This document shows, piece by piece, positions 1 through 7,893 of a stretch of 47,443 nucleotides of DNA; positions within the stretch are counted from its first letter, which is position 1; every line of letters starts with the position of its first letter. Source of the DNA: an uncultured Muribaculaceae bacterium (GTDB lineage: Bacteria; Bacteroidota; Bacteroidia; Bacteroidales; Muribaculaceae). The stretch lies in the NCBI GenBank assembly GCA_934663645.1, contig CAKUKR010000007.1, positions 1 to 47,443 of the forward strand, written 5' to 3'. Position numbers and translations under genes: made by a program. The notes beneath the pieces are model-generated. The model was not told where the DNA came from and ran no database searches. It saw only the letters and a program-made list of their open reading frames with translations.

Positions 1-1811
1 GCCAGATAGTGCTTCTCGATTTTGGCGTACAGGCTGAATTCAACCATTTTAGGGTCAACCATCACAAACTTGAGTTCGTCGGGGCGGCGGCAGTATAGCA
101 GCGACGTGATTATGGCGTTCAGTCCGACAGACTTGCCCTGACCGGTAGCGCCGGCTACGAGCAAATGCGGCATCTTGGCGAGGTCGGCTATATATACTTC
201 TCCGCCAATGGTAGAACCAAGGGCAATAGGCAGCTTGTATCGCGAGTTGCGGAACGCAGGCGACTTGATGACGGTGCGCATCGAGACAGTCTGCGGGTTC
301 TTGTTTGCCACCTCGATGCCGACAGTGCCTTTGCCTGGTATGGGGGCGATAATGCGCACGCCGACAGCAGCAAGGCTGAGGGCTATGTCATCGACGAGGC
401 TGCGTATCTTGGCAATCTTGACGCCAGTGTCTGGCACTATCTCGTACAGGGTGACTGTCGGGCCGACAGTCGCCTCGATGCTGACGATTGGTATGCCGAA
501 GTCGGCGAGTGTCTTGCGGATTTTCTCCTTGTTCTCGAGCTGCTCGGCCTGGTCTATTTCGACTATCTGCCCATGGTCGTCGAGCAGGTCATACGGCGGG
601 AAATTGTAGGGGAAATGCTCATAGCCGGGTTCGGTCTGTTCCGGTGCGGCGGCGTCTACTTCGCTTATGTGGTTCTGCTTGACGACCATCGTTCCGAGAG
701 GGTCGCTCTCGTTGTCCATATCGGTCTCGTCGGTGTCAACAGCTGTGTTGTCCGCATCGTCCTCGAGGACGTAAGTGTCGCTGTTGTCGCTGTTGTCGCT
801 GTCGTCGCTGTTGTCGCTGTCGTCGATTTCGCCGTACAACCCGCTGTCGTCTGTGTCGGTGATGCCGCTGTTTTCACCGTCAAAAGTCACATGGGTGTCT
901 TCTTCAGCTGCGTCTTCCTGCGGCATTTCGTGTTCACCGGCCAGTGCAGCGTCTTCGTCCTCTTTCAGCTCCAGCTCACGGATGAGGCGCATTTTCTCCT
1001 CATCGGCCTCGCGCTGCGCCTTGTATTCCTCGCGGCGTTTTCTGGCGGCTTTGATCATTTTCCTGAAGAAGCGGATTATGTCTGCCAGGCAGAGTATCAC
1101 GAATATTGCCACTGACATTATGAACAGCAGCCATACCCCAACTTCACCGAAGAAACCGAAGATGAATTCCGTGACCTGACGGCCGTGCAGCCCTCCCCAG
1201 TTTACAGCAGAGTTGGTATAAACTGTGGAGATGCCGACTATCAATGAAATGGCAATCAGAGCCACGAGGCACTTGATGGTGAAATTCACTGTCTTGAACT
1301 TCGTGTCGGGTATGAACAGCTTGACAGCCATGGCAAACATCCACAGGATGATGACTGCCGAGCCGATTCCGAAAGTGTCATTGATGAGGAACTCTGAAAG
1401 CCGTGCTCCACCTTCTCCGCCCTCGTTTGCAACGCCGGCGGCAGCGCCGACGGCGAGGTTGCTTATCTTTGATTGGTCTGCGGTGCAGTTGGTGAGGTAT
1501 GAGATGAACGCAATGAACATGTAGACTGCGGAAATGGCGAGGATTACGCCAGTAGTCAGCCGCAGAGTGCGGTTTGTTGCTAACTTGCGGTATGTCTCTG
1601 CGCGGAACAGTGCGGACAGCCCCTGTATGTCCTGTACGACAGAGGGCGATGAGTCCTCCTTCTTTGCAGTCCGCTGCGACGGCTTGCGGGAGCGTTGGGT
1701 TTTGCCGGCCTTTTGGACGGCTGCATTATGAGGGTCAAGCGAGATGACGGAGTTGTCTGCCTCGCTCGTAACGTCTTCGATCTGCGGAGTATAATCGTTA
1801 TATCGTCCCAT
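1..1811 (-). CDS. ftsK: DNA translocase FtsK/SpoIIIE family, C-terminal part off the window
   Basis: This is a septal DNA pump that clears and dimer-resolves chromosome termini during division. About 603 residues are visible and the gene runs off the left edge. Four membrane segments lie at about residues 86-105, 146-165, 178-197 and 225-245. A charged linker follows, then the start of the motor with Walker A GATGQGKS at about 554-561 and the downstream VDPKMVEFS stretch typical of FtsK. The linker holds an acidic Asp/Asn/Ser repeat at about residues 331-345, encoded by a 9-bp tandem array. The ATG at 1811 is supported by a good promoter just upstream and by the absence of a competing upstream start. 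The gamma domain is not visible. The family call is secure. Confidence 0.96.
   Translation of the reverse strand, partial: MGRYNDYTPQIEDVTSEADNSVISLDPHNAAVQKAGKTQRSRKPSQRTAKKEDSSPSVVQDIQGLSALFRAETYRKLATNRTLRLTTGVILAISAVYMFIAFISYLTNCTADQSKISNLAVGAAAGVANEGGEGGARLSEFLINDTFGIGSAVIILWMFAMAVKLFIPDTKFKTVNFTIKCLVALIAISLIVGISTVYTNSAVNWGGLHGRQVTEFIFGFFGEVGVWLLFIMSVAIFVILCLADIIRFFRKMIKAARKRREEYKAQREADEEKMRLIRELELKEDEDAALAGEHEMPQEDAAEEDTHVTFDGENSGITDTDDSGLYGEIDDSDNSDDSDNSDNSDTYVLEDDADNTAVDTDETDMDNESDPLGTMVVKQNHISEVDAAAPEQTEPGYEHFPYNFPPYDLLDDHGQIVEIDQAEQLENKEKIRKTLADFGIPIVSIEATVGPTVTLYEIVPDTGVKIAKIRSLVDDIALSLAAVGVRIIAPIPGKGTVGIEVANKNPQTVSMRTVIKSPAFRNSRYKLPIALGSTIGGEVYIADLAKMPHLLVAGATGQGKSVGLNAIITSLLYCRRPDELKFVMVDPKMVEFSLYAKIEKHYL
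777..821. repeat. 9-bp tandem repeat (5 units) inside ftsK
   Basis: Five units of 9 bp, gtcgctgtt or gtcgctgtc on the plus strand, lie head to tail. On the coding strand they encode alternating Asp-Asp-Ser and Asp-Asn-Ser triplets in the FtsK linker. Unit length is a multiple of three, so gain or loss of units would change linker length without a frameshift. Confidence 0.9.
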
Positions 1812-1849
1812 CTGCGAATTACTATTCAGTCAGTGTAAGTACAGGACTG

Positions 1850-1880
1850 CAAAGTTAACCAATTTCGAGGGCATATACAA
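1850..1880 (-). promoter_or_regulatory. ftsK promoter, Bacteroidetes type
   Basis: Read on the minus strand, TTG (1880-1878) is followed after 20 bp by TAACTTTG (1857-1850), an exact TAnnTTTG -7 box. The predicted transcript start near 1843 leaves a leader of about 32 nt before the ftsK ATG. Confidence 0.75.
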
Positions 1881-1920
1881 TTACCTGTCAGTAAATTTTT
1901 GTCGGTTTCTTCGGCTACAC

Positions 1921-1959
1921 AAAAGGACCGTGGCAAAGGATGAACTTCCTCTGCCACGG
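1921..1959 (-). terminator. Intrinsic terminator after the M3 peptidase gene
   Basis: CCGTGGCA (1928-1935) pairs perfectly with TGCCACGG (1952-1959), and an inner agga/tcct pairing extends the stem. On the minus strand the stem is followed by CCTTTTG. It lies directly downstream of the M3 peptidase stop and upstream of the ftsK promoter, so it separates the two units. Confidence 0.75.
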
Positions 1960-1984
1960 CTGGATTTCGTCTATGACAATTTGT

Positions 1985-4126
1985 TTACTTCTTTATGCCG
2001 TCACGCTTCAGGAGGGCGTCGACTGTCGGCTTTTTGCCACGGAACTCGATGTAGAGTTCCATCGGGTCGGCAGAGCCGCCTGTAGACATCATTTTCAGGT
2101 ATTTGTCAGCGGTCTTCTTGTCGAAGATGCCGTTTTCGAGGAATGCGGAGAAAGCGTCAGCGTCAAGCACTTCAGCCCACTTGTAGCCGTAGTAGCCGGC
2201 AGCATAGCCTCCGGAGAAGATGTGTCCGAATGAGGGCGAGATGAGGCATCCTTTCACAGCATCGAAGATTTTGACCGGTTCGAGTGCGGCAGCCTCAAAT
2301 TCTTCGAGGTCGGCAGATGCGCGGAGCGGCTCTGTGAGTGTATGGTATGCCATGTCGAGCAGTCCGAAGTTGAGCTGGCGCACGCACGAATAGGCTGCGC
2401 CGAACTGCTGCGACTTGATGAATTTCTCGATGAGTTCCTGCGGCATCTTCTTGCCTGTCTTGTGGTGCTTGGCAAAGCTGTCGAGGAACTTTTTCTGCGG
2501 CAGGTAGTTCTCGTTGAACTGCGAGAACAGCTCCACGAAGTCGTGGAATACGCTTGTGCCGGACATTGTGCTGTACTTGGACTGTGCCGAGAGACCCTGG
2601 AGGGCGTGTCCGAACTCGTGCAGGAACGTGGACACTTCGTAGGGTGTGAGCAGGACGGCCTCATTGCCTACAGGCTTCGAGAAGTTGCAGACTACGGAAA
2701 TCAGCGGCAATGTGCGCACGCCGTTGTCATCCTTGCTTTCGGGGCGGAACTCGGTCATCCATGCGCCCGGAGCCTTGCCGGGGCGGTAGAAGAAGTCGGT
2801 GTAGAGCACGCCGAGTATCTTGCCGTCAGCTGAATATACGTCGTATGCGCGTACATCTGCATGGTAGCCAGGTATTTTCTTGTTTTCCTTGAACTTGAAC
2901 CCGTACAGCTTGGTGGCGAGGCCGAACACACCGTCGATAGTGTTGTTCATCTCGAAATACGGCTTCATGTCCTCGTCGTTGAATGCGTAGTTGGCATTCT
3001 TCAGTTTGTCAGACCAGTAGCTGTAGTCCCAAGCCTCGAGCTTGAAGTCCGGGCCTTCAGTCTTTTGGGCAAACTCCTGGATTTCCTTCACCTCCTGGCG
3101 CATGGCGGGCATGTATGCGTCCTTCAGCTGGTTGAGCAGGTCGTATACGGCTGCCGGTGTTGCTGCCATAGTGCCCTGAAGCTGGTATTCGGCGAAATTC
3201 TTCTTGCCGAACAGCTGGCCTATTTCCATGCGGATGTTGGTGATGTCTTTCAGTATCTGCTCGTTGTCAAACTCTCCGCCGCAGTTGCGCGAATTATACA
3301 TCTTGTACATTTGGAAACGCAGGTCGCGGTTCTTGTTGTACTTCATGAACGGGGAGTAGGAGGGAGCGAAGACTGTGAACAGGTACAGAGAGCCGTCGTC
3401 TGTCTTGCCTTCAGCCTCAAGCACTTCCTTGGCCTCGTGTCGTGCAGCGTCGATGATTGACTGGGGCATGCCATCAAGCTGGTCGAGTGTTAGCCACATG
3501 CGGCGTTCCGGGTCTTTCATGCCGTTTGTCACATTCTGCGCGAAACGGATGTTGAGGTTGGAGAGTTCGGCTGTCAGCTTGCGGTACTTCTCGCGAGCCT
3601 CTGCGCTGAGGTTTGCGCCTGACTCCTCAAAACTCTTGTATGTCAGCTCGATGAGGCGCTGGTCCTCGGGAGTGAGGTCTGTGCGTGATGCGCGGTTGTT
3701 GTAGACCTCCTTTACGCGCTGCCACAGCTTCTCGTTGAGCATGATGTCTGTGGAGTGGCGGGTCAGCTCGGGTGTCAGCTCGGAGGTGATGCGCATCAGG
3801 ACAGTGTCGCCGGTTGCGTGCTCCACATTGCTGAGGGCGAGCTGTGCGATTGTCAGCGTGTTGCCGCTGCGGTCGAGCGCCACGATAGTGTTCTCAAATG
3901 TCGGGGCTTCGGGATTGGAGGTGATAGCGTCAATCTCCTGGATGTGTTGTTTGATGCCCTCGCGCACCGCGTTTTCGTAGTCAGAGGGCTGCAAGCGGTC
4001 AAACGGCACAACGCCGTATGGCAGCTGCGACGGCTCGAGCAGCGGATTGGCTGCCTGTGCCGGGATCTGCGTAGATGCACCCATAATGGTAAGTGCTGAT
4101 AATGAGGTTAATAAGAATTTTTTCAT
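1985..4126 (-). CDS. Exported M3 family zinc oligopeptidase (Dcp-like peptidyl-dipeptidase)
   Basis: This 713-residue protein belongs to the thimet oligopeptidase/dipeptidyl carboxypeptidase family, which trims short peptides. The zinc site is clear: HEFGH at residues 503-507 and the third ligand Glu532, exactly 25 residues after the second His, followed by the characteristic ELFSQF context. The N-terminus (MKKFLLTSLSALTIMG, with an AQA cleavage motif near residue 25) is a signal peptide, so the enzyme acts in the periplasm or beyond. Length fits M3A family members. It lies about 66 bp behind the glutaredoxin-like gene and has its own terminator. Dcp versus other M3A specificities cannot be told from sequence alone. 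Confidence 0.93.
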   Translation of the reverse strand: MKKFLLTSLSALTIMGASTQIPAQAANPLLEPSQLPYGVVPFDRLQPSDYENAVREGIKQHIQEIDAITSNPEAPTFENTIVALDRSGNTLTIAQLALSNVEHATGDTVLMRITSELTPELTRHSTDIMLNEKLWQRVKEVYNNRASRTDLTPEDQRLIELTYKSFEESGANLSAEAREKYRKLTAELSNLNIRFAQNVTNGMKDPERRMWLTLDQLDGMPQSIIDAARHEAKEVLEAEGKTDDGSLYLFTVFAPSYSPFMKYNKNRDLRFQMYKMYNSRNCGGEFDNEQILKDITNIRMEIGQLFGKKNFAEYQLQGTMAATPAAVYDLLNQLKDAYMPAMRQEVKEIQEFAQKTEGPDFKLEAWDYSYWSDKLKNANYAFNDEDMKPYFEMNNTIDGVFGLATKLYGFKFKENKKIPGYHADVRAYDVYSADGKILGVLYTDFFYRPGKAPGAWMTEFRPESKDDNGVRTLPLISVVCNFSKPVGNEAVLLTPYEVSTFLHEFGHALQGLSAQSKYSTMSGTSVFHDFVELFSQFNENYLPQKKFLDSFAKHHKTGKKMPQELIEKFIKSQQFGAAYSCVRQLNFGLLDMAYHTLTEPLRASADLEEFEAAALEPVKIFDAVKGCLISPSFGHIFSGGYAAGYYGYKWAEVLDADAFSAFLENGIFDKKTADKYLKMMSTGGSADPMELYIEFRGKKPTVDALLKRDGIKK

Positions 4127-4192
4127 TCTATGATAGTAATGGTTGGATTTGTCGTCGGAATCGGGACAGACGCTGTGTGGACGGCATCCGCG

Positions 4193-4498
4193 TCAACAGC
4201 CTTTGCCGTCGATGCTGCACGTAGCTCCTGGCTCGAACTCATTGCCTGACGGTTTGATGCCGGCGGCTTCCGGGTCGAGAGTCACAGTTCCGTCATCGAG
4301 GACAAAGCAAGGTATGCCGACAGAGCCGTGTCGCTTCGCTTCTGAAAATGCCGGGTCGGTGTCCCGCAGATGCAGGAACTCTTTGAGTGCGTGTACATCT
4401 GCTCCTATGTCGATTATCTCATATTTGCTGTTTCCGCTGACTGCACGTTTTGCCGATATGCAGTCGGGGCAGCTGTCCATTGAGTATATGCGTATCAT
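4193..4498 (-). CDS. Glutaredoxin-like thiol-redox protein
   Basis: A 101-residue protein. The N-terminal beta strand leads into a CPDC motif at residues 10-13 (MIRIYSMDSCPDC), the place of the redox-active CxxC in glutaredoxin/thioredoxin folds. A GIPCFVLDDG segment supplies the cis-proline region. Two more cysteines sit at the C-terminus (CSIDGKGC), which is unusual and could form a second disulfide or metal site. There is no signal peptide, so it is probably cytoplasmic. It starts 30 bp behind the pseudouridine synthase stop and is likely cotranscribed with it. It resembles the small glutaredoxin-related family rather than classical GrxA; the substrate is unknown. Confidence 0.8.
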   Translation of the reverse strand: MIRIYSMDSCPDCISAKRAVSGNSKYEIIDIGADVHALKEFLHLRDTDPAFSEAKRHGSVGIPCFVLDDGTVTLDPEAAGIKPSGNEFEPGATCSIDGKGC

Positions 4499-4528
4499 AT
4501 ATATTGTCAGTCTTTGATGCTGATTGTG

Positions 4529-5653
4529 TCAGTCGGTACGGCGGTAGTCGCGCCATTTCTCGATGAGCATGGTCATGTCATCGGGTATGGGAGCGGAGAA
4601 GTCCATCTGTTCTCCGGTGTGGGGGTGAGTAAAGCCGAGTGTACGGGCGTGCAGTGCCTGACGAGGGCAGATGCTGAAGCAGTTTTCGATAAACTGCCGG
4701 TATTTGGCGAAGGTCGTGCCGCGCAATATCTTGTCGCCGCCATACCGCGCGTCGTTGAACAGCGGATGCCCGATGTGCTTCATGTGTACGCGGATCTGGT
4801 GTGTACGTCCCGTCTCAAGCACGCATTTCACTACCGACACGTAGCCGAATGTCTCGATGACCTTGTAATGCGTCACGGCGTGCTTGCCTATTGCAGGGTC
4901 CTCAAATACCTGCATCTGAAGGCGGTCGTGCGGATTGCGGGCTATGTTGCCGACTATCGTCCCTTCCCGCTCAGGGAAGTCTCCCCAAACCACTGCTACA
5001 TATTCGCGGCGAGTGGTCTTGTTGAAGAACTGTGCGCCGAGGTGCGTCTTAGCCTCCGGTGTTTTGGCAATCACGAGCAGTCCAGACGTGTCCTTGTCAA
5101 TGCGGTGTACCAGTCCTAGGCGAGGGTCGTCAACATCGTATTCGGGGTTGTCGCGGAAATGCCAGGCAAGGGCGTTGACCAGAGTGCCGTGATAGTTGCC
5201 GTGACCCGGATGTACAACCAGCCCTGCCGGTTTGTTGACCACCAGCACCCACTTGTCCTCATATACTATATCGAGGGGAATGTTTTCGGGTATGATTTCG
5301 AGCTCGTACCGAGGCCTGTCCATTACTATGCTTACCACATCATCGGGCTTGACCTTGTAGCTTGACTTGACCGCCTTGCCGTTGACGATGATGCAGCCAG
5401 CATCGGCGGCCTGTTGGATGCGGTTGCGGGAGGTCTTTTGCATCCGCGTGACCAGAAACTTGTCAACGCGCAGCAGCTGCTGCCCCTTGTCTGCGACAAA
5501 CCGGAAATGCTCAAACATCTCCCGACCCTCGGCATCGACAAACAGAGCCTCGTCCGCAACGTTGTCCTCGTCATCAGACATTGCGGCTATGGGAGCTGTC
5601 TTGGGAGCGGCATTTAGTCTTATATCCTGATATTCTTCGCTGGATGTGGTCAT
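4529..5653 (-). CDS. rluD: RluD-type 23S rRNA pseudouridine synthase (RluA family)
   Basis: This enzyme isomerises uridines in structured RNA, for RluD in helix 69 of 23S rRNA. The 374-residue protein has an S4 RNA-binding domain at about residues 58-105 and the RluA-family catalytic motif HRIDKDTSGLLV at 183-194, in which Asp186 is the expected nucleophile. A KPAGLVVHPG motif lies near 141 and the RTHQIRVH motif follows later. The first about 50 residues are an acidic extension. The ATG overlaps the stop of the upstream PASTA gene by 4 nt (ATGA), which supports this start and translational coupling. RluD is the likeliest member, but RluC-like specificity is not excluded. Confidence 0.92.
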   Translation of the reverse strand: MTTSSEEYQDIRLNAAPKTAPIAAMSDDEDNVADEALFVDAEGREMFEHFRFVADKGQQLLRVDKFLVTRMQKTSRNRIQQAADAGCIIVNGKAVKSSYKVKPDDVVSIVMDRPRYELEIIPENIPLDIVYEDKWVLVVNKPAGLVVHPGHGNYHGTLVNALAWHFRDNPEYDVDDPRLGLVHRIDKDTSGLLVIAKTPEAKTHLGAQFFNKTTRREYVAVVWGDFPEREGTIVGNIARNPHDRLQMQVFEDPAIGKHAVTHYKVIETFGYVSVVKCVLETGRTHQIRVHMKHIGHPLFNDARYGGDKILRGTTFAKYRQFIENCFSICPRQALHARTLGFTHPHTGEQMDFSAPIPDDMTMLIEKWRDYRRTD

Positions 5654-6432
5654 TCAACAAATTCGTATTCAGGTTCTTCGTCTTGTTCTTCCTGGTTTTC
5701 AGCGGGAGCGGGGTAGGCTGGGCTGCTCGCTTCTTCGGGCGACATATAGCCCTCTTCGCCGTTCTCAAGGTTGTAATAATATGTCTGTCCGGAGCGTGAC
5801 AACTCCTCGTTCTGAAGCGAATCTCGCAGTTCGCGCAGCCGTCCGTCGTATACCTCGATGATGATACGCGAGTTGACAGGAACTTTGTCCCCCTTCTTGA
5901 CAGTCCGGCCGTTGGACAGCACCTTGACTATGCGGTCTGTCTCGCCGAGCACCTTGATAATCTGAATGTTCTTGAACCCGAGTTCTTCGAGGCGTGAGAT
6001 GCCTTGCCGCAGCGAGGCTCCTTTCAGCGCATCCTCGTTGTGGTTCGGGCCGCCGTCTATTTCCACCTGCTTGGGGTTGACGGCGTTGATGTACAGGAAT
6101 ATCTTGCGTCCTGGCTTGACCACCGATTTGGCTTTCGGGAACTGTTCGATTACGTACCCTGGTTTGATGTCCTCTCGGTACAGCGAGTCGCGGATGTCTA
6201 TCTTGAATCCGGCAGCGTGCAGCTTCTTGATAGCCTCGGTGTAGGACATGTTCTCAACGTTAGGCACTATGTCTTTCTGCCCGTGTTTGGTGAACAGGGC
6301 AATGGATATGTACGAAATCCATAATCCAATCGCAGCCACAACAACGATGATGATGAGGTTGAGGATAATGGAATTGCCAGCCAGGGAGCGTTTCTCCTTG
6401 CGTGGTTCTTCGGGTTTGTTATAGTCGTTCAA
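5650..6432 (-). CDS. PASTA-domain membrane protein
   Basis: A 260-residue protein with a short cytoplasmic N-terminus, one membrane segment at about residues 22-47, and two PASTA repeats at about 54-120 and 135-200. The first begins VPNVENMS and contains the KPG turn. The tail is acidic and Pro/Glu-rich. PASTA domains bind muropeptides or mediate cell-wall protein contacts in Ser/Thr kinases and penicillin-binding proteins. Here no kinase or transpeptidase domain is attached, as is common for stand-alone PASTA proteins of Bacteroidetes. It is coupled to rluD by a 4-nt overlap. A near-consensus -7 box (TAACTTTA, 6465-6458) lies upstream, without a clear -33 element. Confidence 0.9.
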   Translation of the reverse strand: MNDYNKPEEPRKEKRSLAGNSIILNLIIIVVVAAIGLWISYISIALFTKHGQKDIVPNVENMSYTEAIKKLHAAGFKIDIRDSLYREDIKPGYVIEQFPKAKSVVKPGRKIFLYINAVNPKQVEIDGGPNHNEDALKGASLRQGISRLEELGFKNIQIIKVLGETDRIVKVLSNGRTVKKGDKVPVNSRIIIEVYDGRLRELRDSLQNEELSRSGQTYYYNLENGEEGYMSPEEASSPAYPAPAENQEEQDEEPEYEFVE

Positions 6433-6592
6433 AGCGGTTTGGTTCTTGTTTGAGATGTAAAGTTAGTGAAAATATCGCGATGATAAGGCATTTCGTGCGG
6501 AAAAACTTCGCAACCGTCTCTCCGTGGTAAATTACCTCCTAATATTGGTTAAAACAAAGGGTGGTGGTGTCGATAGATTGGCGAAATATGAG

Positions 6593-6600
6593 TAACTTTG
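6593..6600 (+). promoter_or_regulatory. -7 box upstream of bamD
   Basis: TAACTTTG is an exact match to the Bacteroidetes TAnnTTTG -7 element and lies 24 bp before the bamD ATG. The only nearby TTG (6578-6580) is too close, at 12 bp, to serve as a normal -33 element, so the promoter is only half supported. Confidence 0.55.
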
Positions 6601-6624
6601 CATTTCAAAGTGTAGATATATCCG

Positions 6625-7425
6625 ATGCGAAAATATTTGTGTCTCATAATTCTTGCGTGCCTCTTGGCAGGATGCGGCGAATACAACAAGGTCTACAAGA
6701 GTTCAGACCCCAAAGTTAAGTTCGAGTATGCCAAGCGGGCTTTCGACGAGAAGAAATATAATCAGGCATATACGCTGCTGGAACAGGTCATCACGCCGTT
6801 GCGCGGCGGGCCTGATGGCGAGGAGGCTCTGTACCTGCTCGGGCTGTCGTATTACGAGGACAAGGATTACCTAAACTCGGGAGTGTATTTCAAGACATAC
6901 TACAACCGTTATCCGCGCGGTAAATATGCAGAGCTCGCGCGGTTTTACAGCGGCTACGGTTATTATCTTGACTCTCCGGATCCGCAGCTCGACCAGTCCA
7001 TTACCATTAAGGCCATTGAGGAGCTGCAAGGTTTTTTGGACTATTATCCCAAGAGTGACCGTGTGACGATGGCGCAGAATGCCATATTCGAGCTGCAGGA
7101 CAAGTTGACTTTGAAGGAGTTGCAGAACGCGCAGCTATACTACAACCTCGGCAATTTCCTCGGCAACAACTATGCGGCTGCTGTGATTGTGGCTGAGAAC
7201 GCGCTGAAGCAGTATCCCTATTCCAAGTACCGCGAGGAATTCGAGATGATTATCCTCAAGTCAAAGTACCAGCAGGCACGGCAGAGCGTTGATGAGAAGC
7301 GACGCGAGCGTTATCAGGATGTTGTGGACGAGTACTATTCTTTCATCAACAATTTTCCTGACTCAAAATACAAGGCCGAGGCGGACGCGATGTTCAAAGT
7401 GTCACGCTCGCATATCGAGAATTAA
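6625..7425 (+). CDS. bamD: Outer membrane protein assembly factor BamD (lipoprotein)
   Basis: A 266-residue lipoprotein with signal sequence and lipobox LLAGC, the lipidated Cys being residue 17. It is followed by tandem TPR-like helices: an AFDEKKYNQAYTLLEQVI repeat, a YLLGLSYYEDKDYLNSGVYF repeat and others to the C-terminus. BamD is the essential partner of BamA and helps insert beta-barrels, which here would include SprA. The length and the ending (a third to fifth TPR closing near residue 260) match the family. rpoZ follows 38 bp later, an arrangement common in Bacteroidetes, so the two are probably one operon. Confidence 0.93.
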   Translation: MRKYLCLIILACLLAGCGEYNKVYKSSDPKVKFEYAKRAFDEKKYNQAYTLLEQVITPLRGGPDGEEALYLLGLSYYEDKDYLNSGVYFKTYYNRYPRGKYAELARFYSGYGYYLDSPDPQLDQSITIKAIEELQGFLDYYPKSDRVTMAQNAIFELQDKLTLKELQNAQLYYNLGNFLGNNYAAAVIVAENALKQYPYSKYREEFEMIILKSKYQQARQSVDEKRRERYQDVVDEYYSFINNFPDSKYKAEADAMFKVSRSHIEN

Positions 7426-7463
7426 TTGCAATAGGAACAAAGACTCATAACATATTCAGTAAG

Positions 7464-7802
7464 ATGGATTACAAGAAAACAAATGCTCCCACCAACACTG
7501 TCACCCGTGACATGATTGCGATGGCTGACCAGACAGGCAATGTCTACGAAACTGTTTGCATCATCGGCAAACGGGCCAACCAGATTGCCGTGGAGATGAA
7601 AAAGGGACTTGAAAAGAAACTTGCGGAGTTTGCTACTGTTTCCGATAATCTCGAGGAGACGGCTGAAAACCATGAGCAGATAGAAATATCCCGCTTTTAT
7701 GAGCGGCTTCCCAAACCAACGCTGATAGCCACACAGGAGTACCTCGAGCACAAGCTCTACTTCACCAATCCCTTGAAGGAGAAAGATAAACTCGCTGATT
7801 GA
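7464..7802 (+). CDS. rpoZ: RNA polymerase omega subunit, Bacteroidetes Rpb6-like type
   Basis: This 112-residue protein promotes assembly of RNA polymerase by clamping the beta' subunit. It has the Bacteroidetes omega layout: a short variable N-terminus, the conserved NVYETVCIIGKRANQIAVEM helix region at about residues 26-45, and an extended charged C-terminus ending in NPLKEKDKLAD. It is longer than the E. coli omega and closer to archaeal/eukaryotic Rpb6 in style. It is placed directly after bamD. A strong hairpin lies downstream at 7831-7869 and probably ends the operon. Confidence 0.88.
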   Translation: MDYKKTNAPTNTVTRDMIAMADQTGNVYETVCIIGKRANQIAVEMKKGLEKKLAEFATVSDNLEETAENHEQIEISRFYERLPKPTLIATQEYLEHKLYFTNPLKEKDKLAD

Positions 7803-7830
7803 CAAAATCAATCAGCACTGCATAAACAAC

Positions 7831-7869
7831 AATGGTCTGGATGAAGAGTCCCTCTTTTTCCAGACCGTT
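7831..7869 (+). terminator. Strong hairpin after rpoZ, probable terminator
   Basis: GGTCTGGA (7834-7841) pairs with TCCAGACC (7859-7866), extended outward by one wobble and two A-T pairs. An inner stem aagag/ctctt with a 3-nt loop stacks on it. There is no long U tract after the stem, so termination strength is uncertain. The hairpin ends only 24 nt before the GTG start of the next gene and could also shape that gene's translation. Confidence 0.55.
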
Positions 7870-7893
7870 CTGATTATATTGACAGGCACAACG

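Noticed and set aside
165..1115. Long plus-strand open frame of about 316 codons
   Set aside because: It is antisense to ftsK, whose membrane segments and Walker A motif are clear on the minus strand. The antisense product is low-complexity Val/Ala-rich without motifs.
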